From contig DAHXMR010000171.1 of NCBI GenBank assembly GCA_027371655.1, positions 1 through 7,059 of the forward strand: a stretch of DNA of 7,059 nt. The letters run 5' to 3'. A program made the translations under genes and the position numbers. This DNA is from Microcaldota archaeon. GTDB lineage: Archaea > Micrarchaeota > Micrarchaeia > Norongarragalinales > CAINOH01. Below the pieces are notes generated by a model. It was not told the DNA's origin, did not search any database, and saw nothing but the letters and a program-made list of their open reading frames with translations. Shown piece after piece: positions 1-6,500 of this stretch (position 1 is its first letter; each line of letters opens with the position of its first letter).

Positions 1-94
1 AAGCCGGTGCTGCTTAAGCGACTTGGCCTTTTTTTCCAAAACATCCGACTTGTTGACGACCGTAAGCGTCGGCAAGGCGTATTTCAGGCGCTGG
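1..94. repeat. Inverted repeat arm (fold-back copy of 512-605)
   Basis: Base i pairs with base 606-i for all of positions 1 to 94 without a mismatch, and identity stops sharply at 95/511. The arm therefore carries the GTPase NKSD-motif region (552-563) in antisense. It reaches the window edge, so its full length is unknown. It interrupts the GTPase gene exactly at its nucleotide-binding loop, which a functional genomic copy could hardly tolerate. The best reading is an amplification or assembly fold-back chimera at a contig end. A genuine inversion-duplication is the alternative. Confidence 0.93.
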
Positions 95-773
95 CGCGGG
101 CAAAAGCACGCTTGTTTTTTCCTTCTCGAAGTTTTTGGAAAAGCGCGGGCTGAACGTGGCTTGCGTCAACTTGGACCCGGGTTGCAGGCACATAAAGTAC
201 CCCGCGGTTTACGACGTGCGCCGCGATTTCTCCCTTGATGAGATAATGAAGCGGCACGATTTGGGGCCCAACGCGGCGTTGAAGAGGATTTACGAGTCTC
301 TCGTGTCGAAGCGCACGGTTGGGGATGCGGTTTCGAAGTCGGGCAAGCCGGACATAGTGCTTCTGGACACCGCGGGTTCCCTGGAGTTGTTTTTGCTTGG
401 CAGCGTGTCGCATTCGCTTTCGGGCATTGCCGACGCGGTGCTGTTCGTGTGCGACAGCCAAAGCGTTTCGGATGATGAGGATGCAAGCGTGCTTCGCGCA
501 ATAAACGCCATCCAGCGCCTGAAATACGCCTTGCCGACGCTTACGGTCGTCAACAAGTCGGATGTTTTGGAAAAAAAGGCCAAGTCGCTTAAGCAGCACC
601 GGCTTGGCGCTAAAGGCGAGGGGGGATTTGGAGCCGTTGACGAGCACTTGGAGAACCTTCTTTTGGAAATAGGCCGGCGCGAAAAACTGGTGTTCGTTTC
701 CGCGGTGGAGCGCAGCGGGTTTTCGGATTTGCACGACGCGATAAACGAATTGTTCTGCGAATGCGGGGAATAG
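90..773 (+). CDS. GPN-loop GTPase, 5'-truncated (archaeal GPN family)
   Basis: GPN GTPases are dimeric SIMIBI-class GTPases. Eukaryotic members (GPN1-3) act in RNA polymerase II assembly or import; the archaeal role is less clear. The reading frame shows AGAGKST (90-110), the end of a Walker A loop, which in this family is normally G-x-A-G-x-GKST. It continues with NLDPG (168-182), the diagnostic Gly-Pro-Asn loop (264-272), DTAG (366-377, G3), NKSD (552-563, G4) and a likely G5 SA near 699. About 227 residues are visible; family members are near 250, so roughly 10 or more N-terminal residues are missing. The frame stays open leftward to 66, but those codons belong to the inverted copy 1-94. 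A TTG at 135 is not the true start, because it would remove the P-loop. The gene converges on the membrane-protein gene at 780 with 6 bases between. A T-rich run at 774-806 could end its transcript. Confidence 0.93.
   Translation, partial: AGAGKSTLVFSFSKFLEKRGLNVACVNLDPGCRHIKYPAVYDVRRDFSLDEIMKRHDLGPNAALKRIYESLVSKRTVGDAVSKSGKPDIVLLDTAGSLELFLLGSVSHSLSGIADAVLFVCDSQSVSDDEDASVLRAINAIQRLKYALPTLTVVNKSDVLEKKAKSLKQHRLGAKGEGGFGAVDEHLENLLLEIGRREKLVFVSAVERSGFSDLHDAINELFCECGE
512..605. repeat. Native arm of the 94-base inverted repeat
   Basis: This stretch is continuous with intact GTPase coding sequence on both sides and encodes the expected G4 region. It is therefore the original, and 1-94 is the copy. 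The two arms are separated by 417 bases of normal coding sequence. Confidence 0.9.
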
Positions 774-806
774 TTTAGTTTATTTTGCCCTTCTTTTTGC
801 TGGCGC
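774..806 (+). terminator. T-rich tract after the GTPase stop (possible archaeal terminator)
   Basis: Immediately after the TAG stop, the plus strand carries several T runs, including TTTATTTT and CTTCTTTTTG. Archaeal RNA polymerase can terminate at U-rich tracts without a hairpin. Most of the tract lies inside the 3' coding end of the opposing gene. No comparable U-rich run follows the opposing gene's own stop. This is a composition-based call only. Confidence 0.35.
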
Positions 807-1121
807 CGCCACTTCTTTGGCTTCCTGCCGGATGTTGAGGTAAAGGGCCACCGTGAAAACTCCGAGGGCGATGGTTTCGAAAAGTCCGCTTGGGATTCCG
901 GATTCCATTTTTTCGCAGGTTTTGGTTTCCAAGTGCTCCTGCACTTCGGATGCCGCAAGCAGGATTATTCCCACGCTTATGAGCAGGAAGCATTGTTTGC
1001 AGCGCCTTTCCCCGTCTTTGTGCAGGCAGTATAAAAGGAGTATGACGTTTATTGCCGCGAAGAACACGGCGAACGTGGCGAAAACGGAATTGCTGGTTTG
1101 AAGAAACAGCGGCAGGTCCAT
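780..1121 (-). CDS. Small three-helix membrane protein with CxxC (paralogue A)
   Basis: Encodes 113 residues from an ATG preceded by five A residues. I do not recognise a named family. Three hydrophobic segments are visible at about 13-33, 44-58 and 80-96, and the C-terminus is basic (AKRRAK). The loop between helices 1 and 2 holds C32-x-H34 and C41-x-x-C44, with C69 in the next loop. This arrangement could bind a metal or form disulfides, but that is a guess. Ungapped comparison with the upstream gene (1224-1613) gives E38-R39-R40, G51, I53, L55, S58-E59 and L64 at identical positions, and helix 3 also aligns with a 4-residue shift. The two are therefore diverged tandem paralogues. The gene overlaps neither neighbour and has a hairpin-rich leader (1154-1242). 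Function is unknown; a membrane signalling or accessory role is possible. Confidence 0.75.
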   Translation of the reverse strand: MDLPLFLQTSNSVFATFAVFFAAINVILLLYCLHKDGERRCKQCFLLISVGIILLAASEVQEHLETKTCEKMESGIPSGLFETIALGVFTVALYLNIRQEAKEVAAPAKRRAK

Positions 1122-1153
1122 TTTTTCCCAAGGCCTTTTTTTTGGTTTTTTTT

Positions 1154-1242
1154 ATTGCAAACCAAGACAGTTTTCCGTCGGTTAACCTTGGTTTGCAATC
1201 TAGCAAACCCAGGAAAGCTCGAATTACTTTATGGGTTTGCTA
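1154..1242. repeat. Four alternating GCAAACC/GGTTTGC half-sites forming nested hairpins
   Basis: Half-sites lie at 1157-1163, 1190-1196, 1203-1209 and 1234-1240, in alternating orientation. They build two perfect hairpins: 1154-1166 with 1187-1199 (13 pairs, 20-base loop) and 1201-1211 with 1232-1242 (11 pairs, 20-base loop). The middle pair forms a tight dyad with a 6-base spacer (1190-1209), so the hairpins are mutually exclusive with it. The array fills the 102-base gap between the two membrane-protein genes and runs into the 3' end of the upstream one. On the minus strand it is followed by A-rich, not U-rich, sequence, so a simple terminator is unlikely. An operator or leader regulator of gene 780-1121 is the better guess. 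Confidence 0.7.
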
Positions 1243-1613
1243 TAGCGCTTGCGTTTTTCCGTTTTTTTCGCAAGCCCGGCGTTTTCGAGGGAGACTTCGC
1301 CTTTTTCGTTCATGTAGCGGCCCGCGTATTTCTTGAAGTGGGCGTAGAACCCGAACGCCAATAGCGCGTACCCCGCGGTCTTGAGCAATTGCCCTTCCAA
1401 TTCGTAGCCGCCTGCGGGCGAGAGGGCGCGGAGTATTTCGGACGTGGAAAGCGCAATCATTCCAAGGCTTGCGAGTATCGTGAATTTTTTCTCCCGCCGC
1501 TCGGCGCCTATGCCCACCTGCTGGTAGTACGCGACGAGGGTGAGTATGGTAAGCGCGACGATTGCCGCGGAAAGCGCGGCGGTCGCAAGTTCCAGAATTT
1601 GTATCGGTTCCAC
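1224..1613 (-). CDS. Small three-helix membrane protein (paralogue B)
   Basis: Encodes 129 residues from a GTG; an in-frame stop lies two codons further upstream, which fixes the start closely. No named family recognised. Hydrophobic segments are at about 8-30, 44-61 and 75-92. They are followed by a hydrophilic, Lys-rich tail of about 35 residues ending RYSKPIK. It shares the ERR (38-40), G51, I53, L55, S58-E59 and L64 pattern with the gene at 780-1121 but has no cysteine at all, so the CxxC loop there is not a shared feature. The basic loop after helix 1 and the basic C-terminus suggest both face the cytoplasm under the positive-inside rule. An AT-rich box 24-32 bases upstream suggests a nearly leaderless transcript. 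Confidence 0.75.
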   Translation of the reverse strand: MEPIQILELATAALSAAIVALTILTLVAYYQQVGIGAERREKKFTILASLGMIALSTSEILRALSPAGGYELEGQLLKTAGYALLAFGFYAHFKKYAGRYMNEKGEVSLENAGLAKKTEKRKRYSKPIK

Positions 1614-1636
1614 GAATTAACACTCTATTGGCGGGG

Positions 1637-1645
1637 AATAAAAAG
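1637..1645 (-). promoter_or_regulatory. Putative TATA box for paralogue B
   Basis: The minus strand reads CTTTTTATT here, centred about 28 bases before the GTG at 1613. Archaeal TATA boxes sit about 25-30 bases before the transcription start, so the transcript would begin at or near the start codon. The same T run could also help end the preceding HPS-like transcript. The remaining gap (1614-1698) shows nothing else. Confidence 0.45.
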
Positions 1646-1698
1646 ATTGCTGAAATCGTCGCGTGTCTAATATGGCGCGAAGGGGGTTTGTTTGGCGC

Positions 1699-2433
1699 TT
1701 ATGCTATCGTTTGCAGGAATTTTTCCGCAATTTCGGCTATGTCTTCCCCGCTGCTTATTCCCGCAATCGTGTCGTGGGCGGGCACCATGTTGACAACGAC
1801 GATGTTCGCTCCGTTGAACGCGGCGCTTTGCGCTTTTTTGAGGTCCACGCCCCCTGCGGCGGATATGAACACGTTGAATTTGCTCAGCACGCGGTTGATG
1901 TGGCGGTATTGCAGCATTTTCCCGCGCGTGGACTCCTCGTCGCGGCCTATGTGCAGTTCTATCACGCTTGGCTCGGTGCGCAGCTGCATCACGGTTTTCA
2001 GGGGGTCTTCGACGCCTATCATGTCTATTACGGACATTATTCCGTTTCTTTTGCACGCTTCGACGAAGCGGTTGAGGGTTTCGGCGGGAGCCGAGCCCAG
2101 CACGGTTGCCATGTCCGCGCCCGCCATTGCCGCGAAGCTAACCTCCTCCTCGGCGCCGTCCATTGTTTTCAGGTCGGCAAGGACGAGCCCGGGCCACATG
2201 CGCCGTATGAGGCTTATGCCGGCGGCGCCGTTGCGTTTTATGTAGGGGGTTCCCGCCTCGATTATTATCCGTTCGTTGCGCGGGATGCGGGGCAGGATGG
2301 ATATGACTTCGGAGGCGTTCTCGTTGAAGGCTATCTGCAAATAGCGCTTGCGGCGGTCCAAGAGCGGGTTTTCGGCGGAGTACGACTGGGTTTCGTTTTC
2401 AAAATCTTCGGTCCCGCCAGTTCCATCCGCCAA
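1699..2433 (-). CDS. 3-hexulose-6-phosphate synthase-like protein (OMP decarboxylase superfamily), divergent
   Basis: HPS condenses formaldehyde with ribulose 5-phosphate, or runs in reverse to supply pentose phosphates in archaea lacking the pentose phosphate pathway. With the TTG at 2433 as residue 1 (244 residues), family motifs are EAGTP (59-63), ADLKTMD (86-92, the metal/catalytic DxKxxD), VEDP (141-144), HIGRDE (161-166) and AAGG (192-195, phosphate site). The ADLKTMD form points to HPS rather than OMP decarboxylase. Two positions depart from my memory of the family: strand 1 reads LQIAFN where LQVALD is usual, and the second phosphate-binding segment reads VVVNMVPAHD instead of a VVG-x-AI form. 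The reaction is therefore uncertain. The start is also uncertain: residues 1-24 are acidic and not family-like, and a TTG at 2361 would give 220 residues, close to the usual size. GTGAG precedes the 2433 start. The gene follows the slipin by 41 bases and is probably co-transcribed with it. Confidence 0.82.
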   Translation of the reverse strand: MADGTGGTEDFENETQSYSAENPLLDRRKRYLQIAFNENASEVISILPRIPRNERIIIEAGTPYIKRNGAAGISLIRRMWPGLVLADLKTMDGAEEEVSFAAMAGADMATVLGSAPAETLNRFVEACKRNGIMSVIDMIGVEDPLKTVMQLRTEPSVIELHIGRDEESTRGKMLQYRHINRVLSKFNVFISAAGGVDLKKAQSAAFNGANIVVVNMVPAHDTIAGISSGEDIAEIAEKFLQTIA

Positions 2434-2474
2434 AGCCGCTCACGCAGTGTTGACTTTTTTCCGCAGTTTGCGCG

Positions 2475-3227
2475 TCATTTCTTTTCGGCGATTTTTTGCA
2501 GCGCGGTCACGATTTCCATGGGAATCACCCAGTTGATTTTTTCCGAGGGGTCCCCGGCTATCGCGGAAATGGTCTGTAGGGTGCGCAGGTGTATTGCCGC
2601 GGGGCTTTTGGAGAGGTTTTCCGCGGCCTGCCGGAGGTTGTCGGATGCGGCAAGCTCGCCTTCGGAGATGATGATGTTTGCGCGCTTGTCGCGCTCGGCT
2701 TCGGCCTGCTTGGCAAGCGCCCGTTTCATGTCCGCGGGGATTTCGAGTTCCTGTATTTTTATGGAGGAAATGTCGACGCCCCAGGTCGAGGTTTCGCTGT
2801 CCACTATTTTCTTTATGCTTTCAGCGATTTCTTCGCGCGCGGTGAGCACCTTGTCAAGTTCCGAGTCCCCGACCACGTCGCGCAGCGCGGTCTGCGTGTA
2901 CTGCGAGACCGCGAAAATGTAGTCCTCTATCTTGAGCAATACGTCGAGGGGCTTTTCCACGCGGAAGTATATGACTGCGTTCACCATTATGGGGATGTTG
3001 TCGCGGGTCATGACCTCCTGCTTTGGGATGTCCAAGGTTTTCAGGCGCATGTCCACCTTGCGCATTTCTTCCACGAACGGTATTATGAAGTTTGGGCCGG
3101 GTTCCATTTGCCGGGAGAACCTGCCCAGGGTGAACACGATTCCGCGCTCGTATTCGTAGAGCTGGCGGTAGGACATGGCGGCAAGAAAGAATAACGCGAT
3201 GAAGAGTGCGAACAATTCAAAGACCAT
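2475..3227 (-). CDS. Slipin / stomatin-like SPFH membrane protein
   Basis: Encodes 250 residues. Slipins are membrane-anchored SPFH proteins that oligomerise and scaffold membrane domains. In archaea such as Pyrococcus the partner is an NfeD-type protease that cuts the slipin C-terminus. Visible features are an N-terminal hydrophobic helix (about 3-19) and the family hallmark YERGIVFTLGRF (26-37). PGPNFIIPF (43-51), TRDNIPI (74-80) and LRDVVGDSELDKVL (115-128) follow, as does the WGVDISSIKIQELEIP stretch (149-164). A charged helix rich in Ala, Glu, Lys and Arg (168-205) is the usual oligomerising segment. The hydrophobic end near 230-242 (INWVIPMEI) matches the position of the protease-sensitive C-terminus in relatives. 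The ATG is preceded by GGTGTAAAAA, a weak ribosome site plus A run. No NfeD gene is adjacent; the downstream neighbour is the HPS-like gene. Confidence 0.95.
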   Translation of the reverse strand: MVFELFALFIALFFLAAMSYRQLYEYERGIVFTLGRFSRQMEPGPNFIIPFVEEMRKVDMRLKTLDIPKQEVMTRDNIPIMVNAVIYFRVEKPLDVLLKIEDYIFAVSQYTQTALRDVVGDSELDKVLTAREEIAESIKKIVDSETSTWGVDISSIKIQELEIPADMKRALAKQAEAERDKRANIIISEGELAASDNLRQAAENLSKSPAAIHLRTLQTISAIAGDPSEKINWVIPMEIVTALQKIAEKK

Positions 3228-3251
3228 TTTTTACACCAGCCCCTTGTTTGC

Positions 3252-3297
3252 AAACGGTTTCGATTCCCTAACCGAACGCTTGCTTTAAACGGTTTCG
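3252..3297 (-). promoter_or_regulatory. Slipin promoter region with a repeated CGAAACCGTTT element
   Basis: On the minus strand CGAAACCGTTT occurs at 3297-3287 and again at 3262-3252, 35 bases apart. The first copy runs into TTTAAA (3284-3289), 57-62 bases before the ATG. It has the form of a BRE-like CGAAA followed by a TATA box. The second runs into the palindrome GTTTGCAAAC (3246-3255), about 19-28 bases before the ATG. These may be two alternative start sites or a promoter plus an operator. Confidence 0.5.
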
Positions 3298-3298
3298 G

Positions 3299-3315
3299 AA
3301 AAGCTAAATGCTTTT
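3299..3315. other. Short hairpin between the smc tail copy and the slipin promoter
   Basis: AAAAGC (3299-3304) pairs with GCTTTT (3310-3315) around a 5-base loop. It lies just downstream of the smc tail copy on the minus strand and just upstream of the slipin promoter. It could be a remnant terminator, but no clear U run follows on either strand. Confidence 0.35.
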
Positions 3316-3318
3316 GCT

Positions 3319-3372
3319 GCCCAAACCCCTTGACTATGCCTTCAGCTTGACTTCCACCAATTTGCTGCCATC
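3319..3372 (-). pseudogene. Diverged copy of the smc 3' end
   Basis: The minus strand here encodes DGSKLVEVKLKA and a TAG stop (3372-3334). The end of smc (3508-3470) is DGSKLVEVKLNA and TAA. Both copies continue into a GGGGTTTGGGC tail (3319 and 3456 edges). Of 39 coding bases 30 are identical; eight of the nine differences are at third positions and the ninth is a synonymous Leu first position, so only N-to-K changes the protein. Upstream of GAT (from 3373) the similarity to smc stops. The pattern means the two tails separated while both were under protein-level selection. This makes it a fossil of another smc gene, or a tail carried in by an integrating element, rather than a fresh slippage duplicate. 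The short open frame from the ATG at 3393 is probably not a gene. Confidence 0.8.
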
Positions 3373-3381
3373 TACCGCCCC

Positions 3382-3442
3382 AAGGGGGCACATATACTTG
3401 AACTGCGGTTCAAGATTTGAGCGCTTCGCGCTCAACCCCCTT
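3382..3442. other. Three-way-junction fold (candidate structured RNA or palindromic element)
   Basis: Three perfect stems nest in 61 bases. The outer stem is AAGGGGG (3382-3388) with CCCCCTT (3436-3442), 7 pairs. Inside it are CTTGAAC (3397-3403) with GTTCAAG (3408-3414), 7 pairs and a 4-base loop, and TTGAGCGC (3417-3424) with GCGCTCAA (3428-3435), 8 pairs and a 3-base loop. Forty-four of 61 bases are paired. On the minus strand the last hairpin closes as GCGCGAAGCGC; GCGAAGC is a known unusually stable mini-hairpin in DNA. The element lies between smc and its tail copy and matches no RNA family I recognise. Confidence 0.6.
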
Positions 3443-3455
3443 AGTACGGTATGTC

Positions 3456-3508
3456 GCCCAAACCCCCTCTTACGCGTTGAGTTTGACTTCGACGAGCTTG
3501 CTGCCATC
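3456..3508 (-). repeat. Direct repeat partner: native smc 3' end
   Basis: This is the functional copy matching 3319-3372. It is 53 bases long against 54 in the copy, with one length difference just after the stop codon. The longest identical blocks are GATGGCAGCAA, GAAGTCAA and GGGGTTTGGGC. The two copies flank 83 bases (3373-3455) that hold the three-way-junction sequence. Confidence 0.8.
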
Positions 3509-6500
3509 CTTTGTCATGGCGATTCCCACGAGGCAGTCGGCGTCCTTGTAGACGTTCTGGTTGTGGGAGATGACTATGAACTGCGTGTTGCCGGAAAGGG
3601 ATTTCAGAAGCTGTGCAAGCTTCATCGAGTTCTCCTGGTCCAAGGCCGCGTCGGCTTCGTCGAGGATGTAGATGCTCGAGGGCCTGTAGGATTGCAGGGC
3701 GAACAGGAATATCAGCGCGATGAGGCTCTTTTCCCCGCCGCTCATGAGCTCGAGGTATTTGACTTCCTTGTTGTCCAGCCTTGCCTCTATGGTGAGGCCG
3801 CCGTCGAACGGGCTTTGCGGGTTTTCGAGCACCAAGCTGCCGCTTCCGCGGAATATCTGCGAGAACAGCTTCTGGAAGTTGGAGTTGATGAAGTTGAACG
3901 TTTCCATGAACGTCGAGGTCTTCTTTCCCTCGATTTCCTGTATTATTGCAAGCACGGCCTCCTTTTCGGTCGCCAACTGCTGCACTTTGACCTTTTGCTC
4001 GTTGAGGTTGGCCATGTGCTCGCCGTAGAGGTCGATTGCCTTCAGGTTCACGTTCGAGGAAAGCGCGCTGACCTGCGGCTCGATTTCCCTGCGCCGGGCG
4101 TCAAGTTCGGGCTTGTCCTTCTCCGACTTGCCCTGCAGGCCGGGCACGTCCTGGAATCCGGAGAGTTCGGCGTTGACGTTTGCAAGCTTGGTTTCCACGA
4201 CCGCCTTGCGCACGTCGCTGTCCTTGTTTTTCATTTCAAGCTTTTCCATCTCGAAGCCAAGCTTGCCTTTTTCGTTGCCCAGCTTTTGGATGTCCTTTTC
4301 GCATCTCTCGCGCACGTCAAGCTGTTCCTTGAACGCGCCGGCAAGCTTCTTTTGTTCTCCGAGCTTTTCCTGCAAGGTGGTGTGCGACTGCTTGTAAAGG
4401 GCGTCGGCGTCGTTTATCGCCTTCTGCGACGAGGCTTCCCCGGCCTTTATTTCCGAAACCGCACGGTCGTAGTCCTTGACCTGCTTGTCCCACACGGTTT
4501 TCTTGGACTGCCCCGCGGCAATGCGGTTCTCGTACTCGGAAAGGGAAATTTTCAGGTCGGAAAGCGCGCGCTCCTTTTCCTTCAAGGTGAGCCCGAAGTT
4601 TTGCTCCTTCTCCACGTCCACCTTTTCCTTTGCCTCGAGCATTTTCATGTTCAGGTCGGAGAGGCTGCGGATGAGCGTGGAGCGCTCGTCGTCCTTTCCC
4701 GCGATTTGCGAGTCTATCTGCGAAATTTCAGCCTTGAGCTTCTTGATTGCGGCGTGAAGGTTGCTTTGCTGCTCTTCCGACTTTTCGCGCAAATGCTCGT
4801 AGTTCTCAAGTTCAAGCGAAAGCGTTTTTTCGTGCAATTCCGCCTCCGCCTTCTTGCGCCTTGCCTCGCGGGATTCGTCGGCAAGCTGGCGCAGGCTCTG
4901 CAAGAGGGATTCCTTCTCGCCTTTTGCCTCCTCGAGCTTGGCGGCCCATTCGTCCAACTCCTTCTGGTCCTTCAGCGCGCTTACCTTTACGGACGTGCTT
5001 CCGCCTGTGAGCAGGCCGCTTGCCTCGCCCAAGTCGCCGTCTTCGCTGACGAACCTTATTTTGCCGACTAGCCCCTGCGCTTCCTTCAGCGTGGTTACCA
5101 AAAGGGTGTTTCCGCACGCGTACTGGAACGCCTTGTGGAACTGGGGGTCGAATTTCAAAAAGTCAATCAAAAAGCCTTCGGATGCGGGGTGCTTCGAGTG
5201 CGTGCGGTCCTCGCTTGAAATCTCGTTGTACCTTATCTTGTCAAGGGGAATGAACGACACGCGGCCCAGCTTTGAGCGCTTCAAGTAGTCGATTACCCCG
5301 CTTGCAACCTGCGCCGTGTCAACAACAACGTAGTTCGTGCGCGGGCCAAGGGCGACCTGCACTGGCACGGTGTAGCGCGTCTCATACGAGCACAACTGTT
5401 CCAGCGTCCCGTAAATGCCCTTGTTTTTCTTGGAGTACTCCATCACCGCCTCAATCGCCCGCGAGTCCGCCGTTGCAACCGCGTGCCTAAGCCGGGTCTG
5501 GAGTTCCACCGTTTTTTCCCGCGCAAGCAAAATGGTCTCGTCAAGCTTTGGAATCTGCGTGTTCAGCTTCCGCTCGGTCTCGAAGAACTTTGCAGTTGCG
5601 CCTTCGGCGTCCTTCAACTCCGCTTTCACAACGGCAATTGCTTTTTTGGCTTCGTCGATTTTGTCGGAGTAGTCGTCTGTCTGGCCGGCTTTCAGGCGTT
5701 CGAGTTCGTCCTGTTTCAGGCGCTGTTGTTCGCGCAGGCCCGTGACTTCTGCCTGGATTGCGTTGAGCTTGTCTTTTGCCGCACTCATCTGGGCTTCGGC
5801 TTCCTCGATTGCCTTGCGCGCGGAGTAGAAGCCGTTTGAGAACGCGTTGGAGTCCGAGAGCAGCTTGTTGTATTCCGCCTGCTTTTCGGAAAGGATTTTT
5901 TTGGTCGCGTCGTACTCGCGGGCGTCGGACGACATTTGCGACTCGATGCCGCGTGCCTCGTCCGCGGCCTTGGTGCGCTCAAGCGAGCTTTCGCGCAATT
6001 TTTCGGCAAGCTTGGCGATGTTGGCCTTCTTGTCCTCTATCTGCGCTTTCGCAATCGTCATCTTGTTGTTGAGGTCGTCGATTTCGCGCTGGATTTCGAC
6101 CTGCTTGCCCTCGCTGCGGCGCAAAATCTCCTCGTCCGCGCGCTGCTTTTCCAGGCTCTTCTCGCGTATGGCTTCCTCGAGCTTGGCGATCGCCTGCTTG
6201 ATTTCGCCCGCCTTGTTGTCCGAGTCTATCTTGCCCCTGTTGAGGCTGTCGAATTCCGCCTGCAAAATCTTGGATTCTATTTCAAGCAGCGTTACTTTCA
6301 GGCAGTCCAATTCGCGCTTGAGCTGCACGTATTTCTCCGCGTCTTCCTTGTCCTTTTTCAGCTCTTCCAAGTAGCCCTCGCGTTCGGCAAGCACGGTGGC
6401 CGCCTCGCGCAGGCGCTCTTCCACCTTGCCAAGCTCGGAGAGGGCCTCGCGCTTCTTGTCCTCGTACTCGGCGACGTTCGCGATGGTATCAATGAGCCCG

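Noticed and set aside
84..734. A 216-codon minus-strand frame across the GTPase gene
   Set aside because: It is the antisense shadow of the GTPase and depends partly on the fold-back copy for its length.
2440..2442. Recoded TGA (read as an amino acid) in the HPS-like gene
   Set aside because: The family core begins well after this codon, so downstream initiation explains it without recoding. No selenocysteine element was seen.
1663..2922. A 419-codon open frame on the plus strand across the HPS-like and slipin genes
   Set aside because: It covers two genes with clear family motifs on the minus strand and its own translation shows no domain.
3252..3274. A tRNA T-arm-like GGTTTCGATTCC in the slipin leader
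   Set aside because: The flanking bases pair only over five positions with a 10-base loop, and no acceptor, D or anticodon arm is present.
3337..3393. A 19-codon small protein starting at ATG 3393 and ending with the smc-like tail
   Set aside because: The ATG lies in the junction-fold linker and only the smc-derived tail has any match, so a gene fossil is simpler.
3308..5071. A 587-codon open frame on the plus strand inside smc
   Set aside because: It is antisense to an intact SMC coiled coil and hinge and has no recognisable domain. Third-position G/C preference and Lys/Glu-rich coding suppress stops on the opposite strand.
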